A stretch of DNA of 46,434 bases from an uncultured Hyphomicrobiales bacterium (GTDB lineage Bacteria; Pseudomonadota; Alphaproteobacteria; Rhizobiales; Beijerinckiaceae): positions 1 to 46,434 of the forward strand of contig CAIRGA010000146.1 in assembly GCA_903877935.1 (NCBI GenBank), read 5' to 3'. This document shows, piece after piece, positions 8,806 through 18,043 of this stretch (positions are counted from its first letter, which is position 1; every line of letters begins with the position of its first letter). The notes beneath the pieces are model-generated. The model worked only from the letters and a program-made list of their open reading frames with translations. It ran no database searches and was not told the origin of the DNA. The translations under genes were made by a program, and so were the position numbers.

Positions 8806-10083
8806 TCAACCTTTGGTGCTCGGCGAAGCTGCCGCGCCCGAAGCCATTGCTGAACCCGAACCACCCTTGCCGAGAACCGAGTCTGCAATCGAAGCAGGCA
8901 AGGATTTTGGCGTCTCGAACAGACCGAGAAGCGGAAGCACGAGGATGTAATAAGCGAAATAATAAACGGTGCAGATGCGCGAGGCGACAACATACATGCC
9001 TTCTGGTGGCTTTGAACCGAGCCAGCCAAGGATCACGGCGTTGATCGCAAAGAGCCAGAAGAAAATCTGGAACACAGGACGATAATTGCCCGAGCGAACC
9101 TTCGACGTATCGAGCCACGGCACGACAACCATGATCGCGATCGAGCCGAACATCGCCAACACACCAAGGAGCTTGTCAGGGATTGCGCGCAAGATCGCGT
9201 AGAACGGCAAGAAGTACCATTCCGGCACGATATGCGATGGCGTGACCGCTGCGTTTGCTTCGATATAGTTATCGGCATGGCCTAAGAAGTTTGGAATGTA
9301 GAAAGCAAACCAGACATAAACCATCAAGAAGCAGGAAAGCGCGAAGGCATCCTTCACCGTGAAGTAAGGATGGAAAGGCAGCATGTCCTTGTCGGTCTTC
9401 TTTTCAATGCCGGTCGGGTTGTTCGAACCCGGAACATGCAAGGCCCAGATATGCAGGACAACAACACCTGCGATCATGAACGGCAGCAAGTAATGCAGCG
9501 AGAAGAACCGGTTCAACGTTGGGTTTGAAACCGAATATCCGCCCCAGAGATAGGACACAATCACTTCACCCACGCCCGGAATGGCTGAGAACAGGTTCGT
9601 GATAACGGTAGCTCCCCAGAAGCTCATCTGGCCCCATGGCAGCACGTAACCCATAAACGCCGTTGCCATCATCAACAGGAAGATGATCACGCCGAGGATC
9701 CAGAGCACTTCGCGTGGCGCCTTATATGAACCGTAGTAAAGCCCGCGGAAGATATGCACATAGACGGCGATGAAGAACATCGACGCGCCGTTGGCGTGGA
9801 GATAACGCAGCATCCAGCCATAATTCACATCGCGCATAATCAATTCGACAGAGTTGAACGCCATGTCGGCGTGCGCTGTGTAATGCATCGCTAGCACCAC
9901 ACCGGTGATGATCTGTGCGACGAGCATAAATGCTAGAATACCGCCAAACGTCCAAAAATAGTTGAGGTTCCGAGGATTAGGAAACACAACAAAGGACGAG
10001 TGAATGAGGCCCATAATCGGCAGGCGGCTTTCGAACCACTTGCCTACGGCGCTCTTGGGTACATAGGTGGAATGTCCGCTCAT
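8806..10083 (-). CDS. petB: Cytochrome b of the cytochrome bc1 complex
   Basis: Membrane core of complex III with both quinone sites. The four heme ligands are H96 and H197 for one heme and H110 and H211 for the other, each pair 14 residues apart. The quinol-oxidation motif PEWY is at 287-290. Eight hydrophobic helices are recognisable. The 425-residue length with a Gly/Ser/Ala-rich tail (from about 403) is normal for alphaproteobacteria and too short to include a fused cytochrome c1. An AGGG ribosome-binding site sits 8 bases before the ATG. It lies 69 bases after the Rieske gene. Confidence 0.97.
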   Translation of the reverse strand: MSGHSTYVPKSAVGKWFESRLPIMGLIHSSFVVFPNPRNLNYFWTFGGILAFMLVAQIITGVVLAMHYTAHADMAFNSVELIMRDVNYGWMLRYLHANGASMFFIAVYVHIFRGLYYGSYKAPREVLWILGVIIFLLMMATAFMGYVLPWGQMSFWGATVITNLFSAIPGVGEVIVSYLWGGYSVSNPTLNRFFSLHYLLPFMIAGVVVLHIWALHVPGSNNPTGIEKKTDKDMLPFHPYFTVKDAFALSCFLMVYVWFAFYIPNFLGHADNYIEANAAVTPSHIVPEWYFLPFYAILRAIPDKLLGVLAMFGSIAIMVVVPWLDTSKVRSGNYRPVFQIFFWLFAINAVILGWLGSKPPEGMYVVASRICTVYYFAYYILVLPLLGLFETPKSLPASIADSVLGKGGSGSAMASGAAASPSTKG

Positions 10084-10152
10084 GGCTTTATCCCTGAATG
10101 CTTGGAGCCGTTAGCTCCTTAAACCGTTTGTAACTGACTGAACCAGAAAGGC

Positions 10153-10689
10153 TCAGCCGATGCGGATGGCCTTGTCGCTCGTGAACGCGTAAGGCGGCAC
10201 GGGCAGATTGATCGGGGCTGGCCCCTGGCGGATACGGCCAGAGGTATCAAACACCGAACCATGGCAAGGGCACTGCCAACCATGGAAGGCGCCTTCATTG
10301 CCAAGCGGTACACAACCGAGATGGGTACAGTTGCCATACACGATCAACCATTGATCCTTGCCTGGCTTCACACGGACCGAATCAGGCTCGGGATCGCGAA
10401 GGCTCGCAACATCCGTGTCTTGCGCTGCTTTAATTTCGGCCGCCGTCCGGTGACGAACGAATATCAGTTTGCCGCGCCAGAAAAGTTTGACGATCTGGCC
10501 TTCGGCGACGGGAGAAAGGTCGAAATCAACCGGCGCGCCGGCTGCAATCGTTGCCGCATCTGGCGCCATCTGGCTGATAAACGGCCAAATGGTCGCTGCC
10601 AGGCCGACCGCACCGGCGGCGCCTGTCGCTATAAAGAGAAAATCGCGTCTCGTGGGTTCGGCAGAGGCCGATGCGTGAGTTGTTGCCAC
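10153..10689 (-). CDS. petA: Rieske iron-sulfur subunit of the cytochrome bc1 complex
   Basis: Carries the 2Fe-2S cluster that takes the first electron from quinol. A Tat signal (TRRDFLFIATGAAGAVG, residues 13-29) doubles as the membrane anchor. The cluster ligands are C121 and H123 in CTHLGC and C140 and H143 in CPCHGS; C126 and C142 should form the structural disulfide. Length 178 is standard. The start is GTG with GAGGA about 7 bases upstream; an ATG overlapping this site is out of frame. It is the first gene of the operon and diverges from trmL across 259 bases. Confidence 0.96.
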   Translation of the reverse strand: MATTHASASAEPTRRDFLFIATGAAGAVGLAATIWPFISQMAPDAATIAAGAPVDFDLSPVAEGQIVKLFWRGKLIFVRHRTAAEIKAAQDTDVASLRDPEPDSVRVKPGKDQWLIVYGNCTHLGCVPLGNEGAFHGWQCPCHGSVFDTSGRIRQGPAPINLPVPPYAFTSDKAIRIG

Positions 10690-10948
10690 TTTGTCATCCT
10701 CGCACCCAGCGCCCCCTCGGCGGGTCTCCGTGAAGAGATGTTCGCCTCGGTGATTCCGGAATTCGGCTGGCGGCGCTGGTTGCCAAGCCGGTCCTCAAAC
10801 GTCATTGATCGCTACAGGTCGCAAAAGCTCCCTATATCGAGGCGTCATGTGACATGAGGCGCAGCACTTGTCCATAGTCCGGATGGATGTTGGTTATGCG
10901 TTTTTAAAGCATTTTGCCGCAGATGGTGGATAAAAGGAAAATATTGTC
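10690..10948. promoter_or_regulatory. Divergent promoter region of petABC and trmL-hemF
   Basis: This 259-base spacer must carry the promoters for both transcription units. I see no gene, no strong hairpin and no clear anaerobox (TTGAT-N4-ATCAA) in it. The trmL ribosome-binding site AAGGA lies at 10934-10938. Confidence 0.45.
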
Positions 10949-11404
10949 GTGCAATTGGCGCTCTACCAACCCGATATCCCCCAGAACGCGGGCACCATGC
11001 TCCGGCTTTGTGCCTGTCTCGGTGTTACGGCCCATATTATTGAGCCAACCGGTTTTCCGGCGTCTGACAGGGCTTTTCGCCGCGCCGGCATGGATTATCT
11101 CGATCAAGTGACCATCATAAGGCATATTGGATGGGCAGATTTTGACAATTTCCGCCGGACGGAGGGCTTAAGGCTGGTCCTCGCCTCGACAAAAGCCGAA
11201 ACCCGTTATACCGATTTTAGTTACGCTAAGACCGACATCCTGCTCATGGGACGCGAATCGGCCGGCGTGCCTGATGAAGTGCACGAAATGGCCGAAGCCC
11301 GGATCCTGATCCCGATGCGGCAAACGTTACGGTCGATGAATGTGGCGGTGACGGCAGCAATGATTATGGGAGAGGCGTTGCGTCAATTGGACGCTTTTCC
11401 GTGA
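10949..11404 (+). CDS. trmL: tRNA (cytidine(34)-2'-O)-methyltransferase, SPOUT family
   Basis: Methylates the 2'-OH of the wobble base in certain leucine tRNAs using S-adenosylmethionine. At 151 residues it is a minimal SPOUT protein. LALYQPDIPQNAGTMLR at the start, LLMGRESAGVPDEV in the middle and IPMRQTLRSMNVAVTAAMIMGEALRQ at the end form the knotted cofactor site. The start codon is GTG. It lies 27 bases upstream of hemF and is likely co-transcribed with it. Confidence 0.93.
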   Translation: MQLALYQPDIPQNAGTMLRLCACLGVTAHIIEPTGFPASDRAFRRAGMDYLDQVTIIRHIGWADFDNFRRTEGLRLVLASTKAETRYTDFSYAKTDILLMGRESAGVPDEVHEMAEARILIPMRQTLRSMNVAVTAAMIMGEALRQLDAFP

Positions 11405-11431
11405 AGGTTTTGAATAAAGAGAGACGGCGGC

Positions 11432-12328
11432 ATGACGAATTCTCCGGATATTGAGGCACGCAAGTCGCGCGCAGAGGCCTGGTTTCAGTCCTTACGCGAT
11501 AAAATCTGTGCCCATCTCGAGCAATTGGAAGACGAGGCGACCGGCCCCTTTTTCCCGGAGGCGACCTCTCCCGGCCGATTTGTCCGCACCCCTTGGCATC
11601 GGACAGATCATTCAGGTGCGAAGGGCGGCGGCGGCGTGATGTCCATCATGAAAGGTCGCGTTTTCGAAAAAGTCGGCGTCCATTGCTCGACGGTCTATGG
11701 CGAGTTCGCGCCTGAATTCCGCGGCCAGATCCCCGGCTCCAACGAGGACCCGCGCTTTTTCGCCACCGGCATTTCGCTCATCGCCCATCCTTGGAACCCG
11801 AATGTGCCGACCGTGCATATGAACACGCGCTTCGTGGTCACGACCAAAGCCTGGTTTGGTGGCGGCGCTGACCTCACCCCCGTGATGATGCGCCGTCGTA
11901 CCCAAGAAGACGCTGATTCCATCGCCTTCCACGCGGCGATGAAAGCGCCTTGTGATGCCCATTCCTCCATTGCGCCTTATGAAAAATATAAAGCCTGGTG
12001 CGACGAGTATTTTCATCTCAAACACCGTAACGAGCCGCGCGGCATTGGCGGTATTTTCTATGACTATCTCGACTCAGGCGACTGGGAAGCCGACTTGGCC
12101 TTCACGCAAGATGTCGGCCGTGCGTTTGAGGCAGTCTATCCAGCTATCGTCCGTGCGAATGTCACAACCCCTTGGACGGATGTCGACCGCGAGGAACAAC
12201 AGATCCGCCGCGGCCGATATGTTGAGTTCAATCTGCTTTACGACCGCGGCACGATCTTCGGTCTCAAAACCGGCGGCAATGTCGACTCGATCTTGTCGAG
12301 CATGCCGCCGACGGTGCAGTGGCCTTAA
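11432..12328 (+). CDS. hemF: Oxygen-dependent coproporphyrinogen III oxidase
   Basis: Converts coproporphyrinogen III to protoporphyrinogen IX with O2 in heme synthesis. Family blocks are clear: [61 protein letters not shown] and GGIFYDYL, and ERGTIFGL-like [12 protein letters not shown] near the C-terminus. The 298-residue length is normal. It shares an intergenic region with petABC, whose products need heme; this fits but does not prove joint control. It is the aerobic type and no HemN is seen in the window. Confidence 0.96.
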   Translation: MTNSPDIEARKSRAEAWFQSLRDKICAHLEQLEDEATGPFFPEATSPGRFVRTPWHRTDHSGAKGGGGVMSIMKGRVFEKVGVHCSTVYGEFAPEFRGQIPGSNEDPRFFATGISLIAHPWNPNVPTVHMNTRFVVTTKAWFGGGADLTPVMMRRRTQEDADSIAFHAAMKAPCDAHSSIAPYEKYKAWCDEYFHLKHRNEPRGIGGIFYDYLDSGDWEADLAFTQDVGRAFEAVYPAIVRANVTTPWTDVDREEQQIRRGRYVEFNLLYDRGTIFGLKTGGNVDSILSSMPPTVQWP

Positions 12329-12341
12329 AAAATCAATAAAC

Positions 12342-12461
12342 CGTCATTGCGAGCGATAAGCGAAGCAACCTAGTTGATGTTGACGTTTAAAACACAATCT
12401 AAACATTGCACCTTATCTGCATGTATTAGCTAGGTTGCTTCGCTTATCGCTCGCAATGACG
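12342..12461. repeat. Long perfect inverted repeat (REP/MITE-like) between hemF and the aminotransferase gene
   Basis: Two 32-base arms (12342-12373 and 12430-12461) are exact reverse complements, starting CGTCATTGCGAGCGATAAGC. They enclose a 56-base AT-rich centre with no coding capacity. The outer sequence resembles dispersed TCATTGCGAGC...GCGAAGCAA palindromes I know from many bacterial genomes. It sits between convergent genes, ends 5 bases before the aminotransferase stop, and could act as a bidirectional terminator. Confidence 0.85.
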
Positions 12462-12466
12462 ATGGC

Positions 12467-13321
12467 TCAATTCCCCTTCGCATATTCCGCATAAAGCTCC
12501 TTCGCTTTGCGGTAGTGCGGCCCGGGTTGCAGATCACGCTCATCGATGCGCGTGATCGGTTGAACCTTGCCATAATTGCCCGCCGAGAAGAGTTCATCGG
12601 CACTCTTGAAATCCTTATAGGACAAAGCACCCTGCACCACTTTCTGGCCAGACGCTTCAAGAAGTGTAATTGTCCGTTGTCGGGTAATACCATTTAAAAA
12701 CGTACCATTTGGTACAGGCGTAAATACAACTCCGTCTTTCGCCATAAATACGTTCGCCGTTGCAAGTTCAGCGACATTGCCAAGCATGTCGGTCAGCAGA
12801 CAATTATCAAACCCGCGCGCCCGACATTCGAGCAAAGCGCGGCCATTGTTCGGGTATAAACAACCGGCCTTTGCGTCGAGCGGCATCGTTTCCTGCGTTG
12901 GCCTGCGATAGGGCGACAACGTAATCGACGAGCCTGCTTCTGTAGGCATCGGTGCTTCGTAAATCGACAAAAGCCAGCGTGTCGACTCTGCATCGGGCGC
13001 TACAACGCCCCCGCTGCCCGTTTCAGGCCAATACATCGGGCGAATATAAAGCGCCATGTCTTTGTCAAATTTAGCAATGCCCTCCCATGCAAGCTTCACC
13101 CACTCCTCAACACTCACCAACGCTTTCAAATGCATGGCAAGAGCCGAGCGGTTTACACGCGCGAAATGCAGGTCAAGATCAGGGGCTACGCCCTCATAAT
13201 AACGCGCACCATCAAATACCGAGGAGCCGAGCCAAAACGCATGGCTGCGTGGCCCCATAATCGGCGGATTGCCCTCAAGCCAAGCGCCTTCAAAAAAAGT
13301 CCAGGTTTTTGACCAGTTCAT
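12467..13321 (-). CDS. Class IV (branched-chain type) aminotransferase
   Basis: PLP enzyme of fold type IV (IlvE/D-alanine aminotransferase/PabC superfamily). The N-terminal GSSVFDGARYYEG, the PLP lysine K151 in PLDAKAGCLYPNN, the Glu in GNVAELATANVF (about residue 185) and the phosphate-binding NGITRQRTI are in the right order. The family is usually annotated as branched-chain amino acid aminotransferase, but the exact substrate and stereochemistry are not certain, as 4-amino-4-deoxychorismate lyases and D-amino acid transaminases share the fold. A ribosome-binding site AGGGA is 8 bases before the ATG. The upstream M20 peptidase gene is on the same strand, separated by a heptamer-repeat spacer. 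Confidence 0.85.
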   Translation of the reverse strand: MNWSKTWTFFEGAWLEGNPPIMGPRSHAFWLGSSVFDGARYYEGVAPDLDLHFARVNRSALAMHLKALVSVEEWVKLAWEGIAKFDKDMALYIRPMYWPETGSGGVVAPDAESTRWLLSIYEAPMPTEAGSSITLSPYRRPTQETMPLDAKAGCLYPNNGRALLECRARGFDNCLLTDMLGNVAELATANVFMAKDGVVFTPVPNGTFLNGITRQRTITLLEASGQKVVQGALSYKDFKSADELFSAGNYGKVQPITRIDERDLQPGPHYRKAKELYAEYAKGN

Positions 13322-13341
13322 GTGTGTTTCCCTTTTTTCTT

Positions 13342-13385
13342 CGGCAGTCGGCAGTCGTCAGTCGATTGCCGAATTCCGATTGCCG
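13342..13385. repeat. Heptamer-unit repeat in the spacer after the M20 peptidase gene
   Basis: Six consecutive seven-base units, each beginning with CG (CGGCAGT twice, CGTCAGT, CGATTGC, CGAATTC, CGATTGC), fill the spacer from 13342 to 13385. The run ends directly at the minus-strand stop codon of the peptidase gene at 13386. Confidence 0.75.
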
Positions 13386-14768
13386 TCACCCCGCCAACGC
13401 CGCCAAAATGCGCGCCCAAGAACGCGCACCTTTTTCAAAGCTCGTCAGATCGTATTTTTCATTTGGTGAATGGATCCGGTCATCATCAAGACCAAAGCCA
13501 ATTAAGAGTGTATCAAGCCCTAAAATTCGCTTAAAGTCACCGACAATAGGAATCGATCCACCCGAACCAAGGGTGACGGGTGCAACGCCCCATTCCTCCT
13601 GCAAAGCCGTTTTAGCAGCCACAAGATCGGGCATATCGAAAGGTAGTGCCAAAGCGGGCGAACCTTTATGGCTGATAAATTCAACACGACAATCCTTCGG
13701 CAGACGTGCATGAACATGAGCATGAAACGCATCGCGAATTTTTGCAGGTTTTTGATCACCCACCAAACGAAAAGAAACTTTCGCGCTGGCCTCCGCTGCT
13801 ATCACCGTCTTAGCGCCAACGCCCGTATAGCCCCCAATGATCCCGTTCACATCGCATGTCGGACGAGATTGAATCATTTCAATCAAACCGCGACCTTTTT
13901 CACCTGCAGGCTCAGACAAGCCAACGCCACCTAAAAATTCTTCCGCCGTTAATCCAAGCGTATCCCATTGCGCAAGAACTTGAGATGGCGTCTCAGGAAC
14001 GCCATCGTAAAAATCCTTCAGCGTCACTCGACCATCCGCATCATGCAGATCAGCTAGGATTTTGGTAAGCACGCGAATGGGATTTTGCGCGCCGCCGCCA
14101 AAGAGGCCGGAATGTAAATCACGATCCGCCGCTTTGATCGTCAATTCCTCATATACCATGCCACGCAGTGATGAGGTTATTTGTGGGGTGTTTCGGTCCC
14201 ACATCGATGTGTCGCAGACAAGTGCCACGTCCGCTTTCAGCGCTGCCTTTTCTGCCTCAACGAATGCGGGTAAATGTTTGGAGCCGTCTTCTTCCTCGCC
14301 CTCGATCAAAAACGTCACGCCAATCGGCAGCGCGCCAACCACTTCTTTGTAAGCACGGCAGGCTTCAATAAAGGTCATGATCTGGCCCTTATCGTCCGCC
14401 GATCCGCGCGCGCGGATCACCTTGCGGCCATCCGGCAGTGACGTGATCACCGGCTCAAAGGGCGGCGTGTCCCACAAATTTAAAGGATCAACCGGCTGAA
14501 CATCATAATGGCCATAGAAAAGGGCATGTCGTTTTGAGGAGCCATCCACGCGTGCGGTTACGGCCGGATGCCCACCGGTTGGCTTGACCTCTGCCTGAAT
14601 GCCAATGCTCTCGAGTTCAGCCTTTACCCATTCGGCTGCATTGCGACATTCGCCGGTATAAGCAGGATCGGTCGAGATCGATTGGATCTTCAAAAAATCG
14701 AACAACCGCGCCAAGGCGGCATCACGGTTTGCATCAAGACGGGCAAGCACGGCATCAACGTGGGACAT
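13386..14768 (-). CDS. M20 family metallopeptidase (dipeptidase)
   Basis: Two-zinc exopeptidase, probably a cytoplasmic dipeptidase of the ArgE/DapE/carnosinase group. Zinc and catalytic positions are visible: H and D in YGHYDVQP, D in RGSADDKGQ, the catalytic Glu pair in EGEEEDGS, D in VCDTSMWD and the last His in DDDRIHSPNEKYD. The dimerisation domain includes RDLHSGLFGGGAQNP. No signal peptide is seen. The ORF track starts at a TTG (14774); the ATG at 14768 has AGGA about 10 bases upstream and is preferred, giving 460 residues. The substrate is not readable from context. Confidence 0.9.
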   Translation of the reverse strand: MSHVDAVLARLDANRDAALARLFDFLKIQSISTDPAYTGECRNAAEWVKAELESIGIQAEVKPTGGHPAVTARVDGSSKRHALFYGHYDVQPVDPLNLWDTPPFEPVITSLPDGRKVIRARGSADDKGQIMTFIEACRAYKEVVGALPIGVTFLIEGEEEDGSKHLPAFVEAEKAALKADVALVCDTSMWDRNTPQITSSLRGMVYEELTIKAADRDLHSGLFGGGAQNPIRVLTKILADLHDADGRVTLKDFYDGVPETPSQVLAQWDTLGLTAEEFLGGVGLSEPAGEKGRGLIEMIQSRPTCDVNGIIGGYTGVGAKTVIAAEASAKVSFRLVGDQKPAKIRDAFHAHVHARLPKDCRVEFISHKGSPALALPFDMPDLVAAKTALQEEWGVAPVTLGSGGSIPIVGDFKRILGLDTLLIGFGLDDDRIHSPNEKYDLTSFEKGARSWARILAALAG

Positions 14769-14833
14769 GGTCAATCAATCCTGTGAAAGGTTTCCCTCCA
14801 TGTCTACCCGTCCTCGCCGAGAGCGCAAGGGCT

Positions 14834-15763
14834 CTAGCCTTTCACAACGCCTTTAAGCAGAGGTATTTTGGCAAGAAGAACCGCTATGGCACATGAAACA
14901 ATCCGGCTCTCGAGCGTGTCCGCACGACTCGTTAAAATAATCGGCACCCGCGCGCCGACGACAATTCCAGCGGCTTCCGCATGCGCCATAAAGGACAATG
15001 TCTTTGCCAAAATATTACCCGCTACAAGATCCGGCACAACAAGCACATTCGCTTTGCCCGCGACATTGGAACGAATATGCTTTTGCGCGACCGCTCCCAT
15101 ATTAATCGCGTTATCGAGTGCCAAAGGACCGTCAAGCAACGCACCCATAATTTGACCCCGGTCTGCCATTTTACACAGTGCCGCAGCATCCAATGTCGAT
15201 TGAATTGCAGGGTTGATGGTCTCGGCTGCCGACAGCAACGCAACCCTCACCTCCTCTATGCCAATCGCGTGAGCAAGATCGATGGCATTTTGAACAATAT
15301 CCGCCTTATCATGAAGATCGGGCGCTATATTGATCGCTGCATCGGTTACGATCAAAGGCTCAGCATGACCCTTTGTCGCCATGACGTAACAATGACTGAT
15401 GCGTCGTTCGGTTCGTAAACCACAGTCGCTATCAATAACAGCTTCCATTAATTCATCCGTATGCAGGCTTCCCTTCATCAGCGCATCGACTTTACCTTCG
15501 CGCACAAGTGATACCGCTGCTGCGGCAGAAGCATGGCTATGGGGCGTCTGCGTCATCGGCCATACAACCGAATCGATCCCCGCTTCTTGCGCAGCCAGAC
15601 GAATTCGGGCTTCAGGACCAACGAGGAAAGGCTCGATCAACCCAGCTTTAGAGGCGGCAGCAACACTCTCCATCGTCACCGCGTCGCAAGGATGGGCAAC
15701 AGCCACCCGCAAACAGGGTTGGCCTTTGGCACGTGATAATAAGGCCTCAAAAATCGGATGCAT
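14834..15763 (-). CDS. Phosphate acetyl/butyryltransferase family protein
   Basis: PTA/PTB-domain protein (310 residues) that transfers an acyl group between CoA and phosphate. The ORF-track start at 15859 overlaps the upstream GST gene. The ATG at 15763 (MHPIFEALLSRAKG) has AAAGG 8 bases upstream and gives the usual length. Recognisable blocks are AVAHPCDAVTMESV, VDALMKGSLHTDELM, TDAAINIAPDLHDKADIVQNA, QGPLALDNA-like LLDGPLALDNAINMGA and VVPDLVAGNILAKTL. It resembles phosphate butyryltransferase and the C-terminal half of MaoC-PTA fusions; no acetate or butyrate kinase lies in the window. It lies 22 bases after the GST gene and the two are probably co-transcribed. Confidence 0.87.
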   Translation of the reverse strand: MHPIFEALLSRAKGQPCLRVAVAHPCDAVTMESVAAASKAGLIEPFLVGPEARIRLAAQEAGIDSVVWPMTQTPHSHASAAAAVSLVREGKVDALMKGSLHTDELMEAVIDSDCGLRTERRISHCYVMATKGHAEPLIVTDAAINIAPDLHDKADIVQNAIDLAHAIGIEEVRVALLSAAETINPAIQSTLDAAALCKMADRGQIMGALLDGPLALDNAINMGAVAQKHIRSNVAGKANVLVVPDLVAGNILAKTLSFMAHAEAAGIVVGARVPIILTSRADTLESRIVSCAIAVLLAKIPLLKGVVKG

Positions 15764-15785
15764 GGAATAGGCCTTTCTGATCGAC

Positions 15786-16397
15786 TTAAGGGAGTGCACT
15801 CGGCCGCGCTGAAACCTCATGATGCCATCGCAGCAAATGTACCATTTCATCTGGTACACGTGTCTTTGTCGGTTTCATAAAATCAATGGCGCACAGGGCC
15901 GTAATATCGGCAATCGAATAGGCGTCGCCCGCCAAAAATTGCGACCCGCCGAGCTGTTCATCCAGCAAAGCCAAACCTGCCATCATTTTGGGCCGGTTGG
16001 CTTCTGCCCATTCCGCGACTTGCGGCACCTCATGTTTTGCCATGCCCGGATGCCCGTGTCGGAAAACATGTGCGATAGGCACAAAGAGTTCGAGCTCCGC
16101 CCGTCGATTCCACATCTCCACCCGCGCCTTTTCGATCGCCGTCCGCCCAAACAAAGCGGGCTCTGGCCGAATTTCCTCAAAGTAGCGGCATATCGCAACC
16201 GATTCCGTAATAACCGTCCCATCATCAAGCTCTAAAGCGGGCGTTCGCTGCAGCGGATTAACCTTTGAAAACGCTGCATCCCTATGCTCAAATGCCCCCA
16301 AATCGACCGTGACGGTGGGAATTTCGATGCCCTTCTCCTTCAGAAAAATCCGAACGCGGCGCGGATTCGGTGCTCGAACACTGTCATATAGCTTCAT
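15786..16397 (-). CDS. Glutathione S-transferase family protein
   Basis: A 203-residue cytosolic GST: thioredoxin-fold N-terminal domain (KLYDSVRAPNPRRVRIFLKEKG, then TPALELDDGTVITESVAICRYFEE with the cis-Pro and the glutathione-binding E-S pair) and an all-helical C-terminal domain with the N-capping motif YSIADITALCAIDF. The catalytic Ser/Tyr cannot be assigned with certainty; S6 is the likely one. Substrate unknown. A strong AAGGGG ribosome-binding site precedes the ATG. It is the first gene of a two-gene unit with the phosphate acyltransferase and diverges from the histidine kinase. Confidence 0.92.
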   Translation of the reverse strand: MKLYDSVRAPNPRRVRIFLKEKGIEIPTVTVDLGAFEHRDAAFSKVNPLQRTPALELDDGTVITESVAICRYFEEIRPEPALFGRTAIEKARVEMWNRRAELELFVPIAHVFRHGHPGMAKHEVPQVAEWAEANRPKMMAGLALLDEQLGGSQFLAGDAYSIADITALCAIDFMKPTKTRVPDEMVHLLRWHHEVSARPSALP

Positions 16398-16552
16398 CTG
16401 TCACCCCTTGGTTCGGCTTTTAACGGTTCCACGCCTCAAGGCGGACGTCAACCACACGCGATAAACAGTTTAGTTTCAATTTGAGGTTTTTAGACAGTTT
16501 GAATTTAACCCAAGGTTGTTAGCCTTTGAAGAATTGAGGCAGGTGTTTATCA

Positions 16553-18043
16553 ATGATCGCGGAGCTTAACAGCCTTATCGCACACAGTCGGCGTGTCACC
16601 CAATTCGCCTTTGGGATGGATCGTCCGACGGCCGTGCCGTCGGGACTATCCAATTGGACGGCACGCGGGTTTGATGATGAGCTGCTGATGACGTTTGCGC
16701 GGGCAAGGCCTAAGGCAATTCTGCTGCAATTACTCATGCTGATGCCAATCCTCACCATCAGCGCCTTTAGTCCCCCGATTTTGCTCATTCCATTCGGAGC
16801 ATTCCTTATTGGATTAGGCCTCGCCGCGTCGCTCATTCTTGCCGATTACTGGCCTAAATTTAAACAGCTAACGGCAAAACGGCTTTTCCTTATTTTTGAA
16901 GCGCTACAGGGCACCGGCTGGGCTTTAATCAGTCAAGCTTCTCCAACGCCTGACTTCATCCCCGATATGGCCTTTTTGGTCTTTATACCCGTTGCCCTAG
17001 GCGGCTCATCCTTGGTCTTCTCGTCCGCCATTCGGGGAGCACTCGGGTTTCATCTTTTGCCAATTCTTATCGGCGATTTTATTGCTCTCGGACTATCCTC
17101 CGGGCGATCAACACCGGATGCCCTTTATTTATCCATCGCGCTGATCGGCTTCTTTCTTTATCTCGCCGGTCGAATAACAGAAACAACACTCGATCATCTC
17201 ACCATTCGCGCGGAAAAAGATGCTTTGATCGCCGACCTCGAACAAGCCAAAGCGCATTCGGATGAAGCGCGTCGCCGTGCGGAAGAACTCAATCTCGCCA
17301 AATCGCGTTTCCTTGCGACCATGAGCCATGAGCTTCGCACGCCGCTCAATGCGATTCTTGGATTTTCTGAAGTCATGGAAGCGGAACTTCTCGGCCGCCA
17401 TCGGGTCAAGGCCTATCGCATCTATGCGCGCGATATTCATGAGAGCGGGCAGATGTTGCTCGGTATTATCGATGAAGTCCTAGACCTCTCACGTATCGAA
17501 GCCGGACGCTACACGCTCGAAGAACAAATATGCCAATTGGCTCAATCCGTGTCTGAATGCGCGCACCTCCTACAGCTCCGTGCCCATTCACGGGGCGTTA
17601 TCATGATGATGACGGTTGATCCGGAATTAGAACCCATCGTTGCCGATGAACGCGCGCTGCGGCAAATCACGCTGAACCTTCTGTCGAATGCTATTAAATT
17701 CACACCGTCGGGTGGCGAAATTTCAATCCTCGTCGGCCGCAATCCGTTGGGCGGCCAATTCATTCAAGTGACAGATACAGGACCCGGCATCCCCGCGCAT
17801 GAAATTCCGATTATTCTTGAAAGCTTTGGTCGCGGCTCCCTCGCCGTAAAAACCGCCGAGCAAGGCTCCGGCCTTGGCCTGCCAATCGTACGCGGTCTCG
17901 TGGCGATGCATGGCGGTGAATTTTCAATTCAATCCCGTGAGGGTGAAGGAACGTCGGTTACGATCACGTTACCCGAGCACCGGGTGATCCGCAGTAGCGC
18001 GCAAGCATCGATAATCGAAACCCATGATCGCGTCGCGGCCTAA
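16553..18043 (+). CDS. Membrane sensor histidine kinase
   Basis: 496 residues. Hydrophobic segments at about 55-75, 76-98, 140-160, 165-182 and 189-207 form a membrane sensor with no recognised periplasmic domain. A coiled coil (about 218-250) leads to the HisKA domain with the phosphorylated H259 in ATMSHELRTPLNAILGFSEVME. The ATPase domain has the N box NLLSNAIKFTP, G1 VTDTGPGIP and G2 GSGLGLPIV. The HisKA sequence belongs to the PleC/DivJ/PdhS-like group common in alphaproteobacteria, but membership of the cell-cycle pathway is only a guess. No cognate response regulator is adjacent. Its stop codon abuts the cobT stop with no base between. Confidence 0.92.
   Translation: MIAELNSLIAHSRRVTQFAFGMDRPTAVPSGLSNWTARGFDDELLMTFARARPKAILLQLLMLMPILTISAFSPPILLIPFGAFLIGLGLAASLILADYWPKFKQLTAKRLFLIFEALQGTGWALISQASPTPDFIPDMAFLVFIPVALGGSSLVFSSAIRGALGFHLLPILIGDFIALGLSSGRSTPDALYLSIALIGFFLYLAGRITETTLDHLTIRAEKDALIADLEQAKAHSDEARRRAEELNLAKSRFLATMSHELRTPLNAILGFSEVMEAELLGRHRVKAYRIYARDIHESGQMLLGIIDEVLDLSRIEAGRYTLEEQICQLAQSVSECAHLLQLRAHSRGVIMMMTVDPELEPIVADERALRQITLNLLSNAIKFTPSGGEISILVGRNPLGGQFIQVTDTGPGIPAHEIPIILESFGRGSLAVKTAEQGSGLGLPIVRGLVAMHGGEFSIQSREGEGTSVTITLPEHRVIRSSAQASIIETHDRVAA

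Noticed and set aside
7931-9118. 395-residue ORF suggesting a fused or extended cytochrome c1
   Set aside because: The first 108 residues are out-of-frame cytochrome b with no family similarity. A signal peptide and a ribosome-binding site mark the real start near 8788-8794.
14834-15859. Long form of the phosphate acyltransferase overlapping the GST gene
   Set aside because: The extra 32 residues are unlike the family, and the ATG at 15763 has a proper ribosome-binding site.
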